Below are positions 62,347 through 64,000 of a stretch of 64,000 nucleotides of DNA, piece by piece; position 1 is the first letter of the stretch, and the number at the start of each line of letters is the position of its first letter. The stretch covers positions 496,001 through 560,000 of the forward strand of contig NZ_JAHCQH010000014.1 in assembly GCF_018449475.1 (NCBI RefSeq), given 5' to 3'. The translations under genes were made by a program, and so were the position numbers. The notes under the pieces are model-generated. The model ran no database searches and had not been told where the DNA came from. It saw nothing but the letters and a program-made list of their open reading frames with translations. The DNA is from Ancylobacter radicis. Lineage in GTDB: Bacteria > Pseudomonadota > Alphaproteobacteria > Rhizobiales > Xanthobacteraceae.

Positions 62347-63753
62347 TTAGGTTTGAAACCAAAGCGACGCGATTCCAAGGAAGGCGAAAAAACCGACCAC
62401 GTCGGTGATCGTCGTGACGAAGGGGCCGGAGGAGACGGCGGGATCGATCTTGAACCGATTGAGCGTCAGGGGAATAAGAATTCCACCCAGAGCCGCGGCG
62501 ACGAGATTGATGATCATCGCCAGGGCGATGACAAAGCCGAGATCGGCAACGCCGAACCGGGCGAACACGACCACGGCCATGATGACGGCGAACACGACGC
62601 CGTTGAACAGACCTACCAGCAGTTCGCGGGCAATGATCCGCCCCGCATTGCTGGTGCGCAGCTCCCGCGTGGCGAGGGCGCGCACCGCAACGGTCATGGT
62701 CTGCGTGCCGGCATTGCCGCCCTGGCTGGCGACAATCGGCATGAGCACGGCCAGCGCCACCATCTTCTGCAGTTCGTCCTCGAACATGGAGATGACGAAG
62801 GAGGCCAGATTGGCGGCGATCAGGTTGAGGAAAAGCCAGGTGAAGCGACTGCGCGCGATGTACCAGAAGCTGTCGGAGAGCTCCTCGTCGCCGGCCACGC
62901 CGCCCAGCGCCTTCAGATCCTCATCCGCCTCTTCCTGGATGACGTCGACAATGTCGTCGACCGTCAGCACGCCGACGAGGCGCCCAGCCTCGTCCACCAC
63001 TGGCGCCGAGATCAGGTTGTACCGCTCGAAGACACGAGCCACATCCTCCTGATCGTCCGTCACATTGACCACGTGACGATCGGCGGTCACGACCTCGCCA
63101 ATCTTTACCCCGCGCTTGGTACGCAGCAGCCGATCGAGAGGAACGGAACCGCTCAGCCGGAAGGTGGGATTCACCACGAAGACCTCGAAGAAAACCTCGG
63201 GCAGGCCGTCCGTCTCACCGATGTAGTCCAGCGCCTGACCGACCGTCCAGAACGGCGGCAGGGCGATGAACTCCGTCTGCATGCGCCGGCCGGCGCTTTC
63301 CTCGGGAAAGTCGAGGCTTCGCTGCAGCGTGGCCCGCTCGGGGATCGGCAGTTGCGCCAGGATCTCCTGCTTCTCGGCCTCGTCGAGGTCTTCGAGGATG
63401 TAGACCGCGTCGTCGGAATCGAGATCGCGCAAGCCCTCGACGACGGTCTGCGTGGACAGTTCCTGAAGGATCTGGACGCGAACCGTCTCGTCGAGCTCGG
63501 TCAGGGCCGTGAAGTCAAAGTCGCTGCCCAGCAGCTCGATCATCCGCGGCCGCTCGGAGGCCGGCAGGGCCTCCAGCAGACGTGCGAGATCGGTCTCATG
63601 CAGATCCGCCACCAGCCCGCGCAACGCCTCGACGTCGCGCACATCGATGGCGCCGACGATCGCCTCGACGAAGCCGGGCACATCGATCGGATCGACGTCG
63701 TGCTCGGGGCCGCGCCCGGAACGGGAGGCGGCGAGATCGGTCTCTTCGCGCAT
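62347..63753 (-). CDS. mgtE: Magnesium transporter MgtE
   Basis: A 468-residue Mg2+ channel/transporter. N-domain of MgtE repeats (LHETDLARLLEALPASERPRMIELLGSD), a pair of CBS domains (from about 145 to 270), and five membrane segments with the pore signature LAVLMPIVASQGGNAGTQTM. The ATG at 63753 has GGAGA upstream; an ATG at 63810 and a TTG at 63825 would add 19 or 24 residues. Divergent from the acylphosphatase gene. Confidence 0.95.
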   Translation of the reverse strand: MREETDLAASRSGRGPEHDVDPIDVPGFVEAIVGAIDVRDVEALRGLVADLHETDLARLLEALPASERPRMIELLGSDFDFTALTELDETVRVQILQELSTQTVVEGLRDLDSDDAVYILEDLDEAEKQEILAQLPIPERATLQRSLDFPEESAGRRMQTEFIALPPFWTVGQALDYIGETDGLPEVFFEVFVVNPTFRLSGSVPLDRLLRTKRGVKIGEVVTADRHVVNVTDDQEDVARVFERYNLISAPVVDEAGRLVGVLTVDDIVDVIQEEADEDLKALGGVAGDEELSDSFWYIARSRFTWLFLNLIAANLASFVISMFEDELQKMVALAVLMPIVASQGGNAGTQTMTVAVRALATRELRTSNAGRIIARELLVGLFNGVVFAVIMAVVVFARFGVADLGFVIALAMIINLVAAALGGILIPLTLNRFKIDPAVSSGPFVTTITDVVGFFAFLGIASLWFQT

Positions 63754-63889
63754 GCCGCTCTCCGGCCGAAGCTTCGGAATCAGGTGACTGGGACCGTTCT
63801 TATGAAGCATCCTCGGGGAAGGCAAACCGATCCCCTCAAGGTCCTGTCAATGCATCGCGCGCGTGGTACCCCGGCAACAGGTTGGCCCC

Positions 63890-64000
63890 ATGGTTGAGAC
63901 GACAGCCGTACGGCTTTTCATCATCGGGCGGGTCCAAGGCGTCGGCTATCGCGCCTGGTTCGCGGCCGAGGCACGTCGGCGCGGCCTGCGCGGCTGGGTT
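63890..64000 (+). CDS. acyP: Acylphosphatase (5' part; runs off the window)
   Basis: The first 37 codons of an acylphosphatase, which hydrolyses carboxyl-phosphate bonds. The signature GRVQGVGYRAW, with the catalytic Arg in the family loop, is visible at residues 13-23. The gene continues past base 64000, so length and the second active-site Asn cannot be checked. Confidence 0.93.
   Translation, partial: MVETTAVRLFIIGRVQGVGYRAWFAAEARRRGLRGWV

Overview
The window is GC-rich DNA with tightly packed genes. Its content points to an alphaproteobacterium of the order Hyphomicrobiales, probably close to Xanthobacteraceae (Ancylobacter, Starkeya or Xanthobacter type). The signs are DivK, EipB, a short phasin, ClpS-ClpA, a D,D-carboxypeptidase with a SPOR tail, DUF1489 and DUF3572 proteins, and the order gatCA / ruvX / pyrBC / plsY / dprA / topA / rnr. 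This placement is by recognition of gene families, not by a search.

Layout. (1) 1-8847: an accessory catabolic locus. Seven minus-strand genes run as one operon: an N-carbamoylsarcosine amidase-like enzyme, HyuA, HyuB, a small zinc deaminase, a polyamine-type binding protein and two permeases, the last cut by the window edge. A LysR gene diverges from it. Together they spell a route from creatinine, or a similar cyclic guanidine, through N-methylhydantoin and N-carbamoylsarcosine to sarcosine. (2) 8936-21442: tRNA-Ser(GCT), a glutathione-dependent oxidoreductase, two exported proteins sharing a C-W-F-C repeat, gatB, a lactate permease, a glycosyltransferase, gatC-gatA-chorismate mutase, small exported proteins and a two-wing regulator. 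(3) 21475-33521: a metallo-hydrolase, an MFS pump with a divergent MerR regulator, ruvX, an AEC carrier, pyrB with a non-catalytic pyrC-like partner, plsY, dprA and topA. (4) 33582-47997: transporters, rnr, rpmG, divK, dinB, eipB, RidA, GDPD, a FemAB/GNAT-like protein, HIT and azlCD. (5) 48169-64000: clpS-clpA, phasin, D,D-carboxypeptidase, a VWA-DnaJ pair, panC, several DUF genes, ydcF, a GGDEF-EAL protein, mgtE and the start of an acylphosphatase.

Most of the window is conserved housekeeping. The most interesting part is the first 9 kb: the transporter, a candidate deaminase, an ATP-dependent hydantoinase, the amidase and a divergent regulator form a self-contained pathway, and the deaminase step may be a new enzyme. 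Other points of note are a catalytically degenerate dihydroorotase-like protein behind pyrB, a SoxR-type operator beside a MerR regulator without SoxR cysteines, repressor-like repeats inside the phasin promoter, an AT-rich in-frame insertion in a GNAT-like gene, and several palindromic intergenic repeats. No insertion sequence, prophage or CRISPR array was seen.
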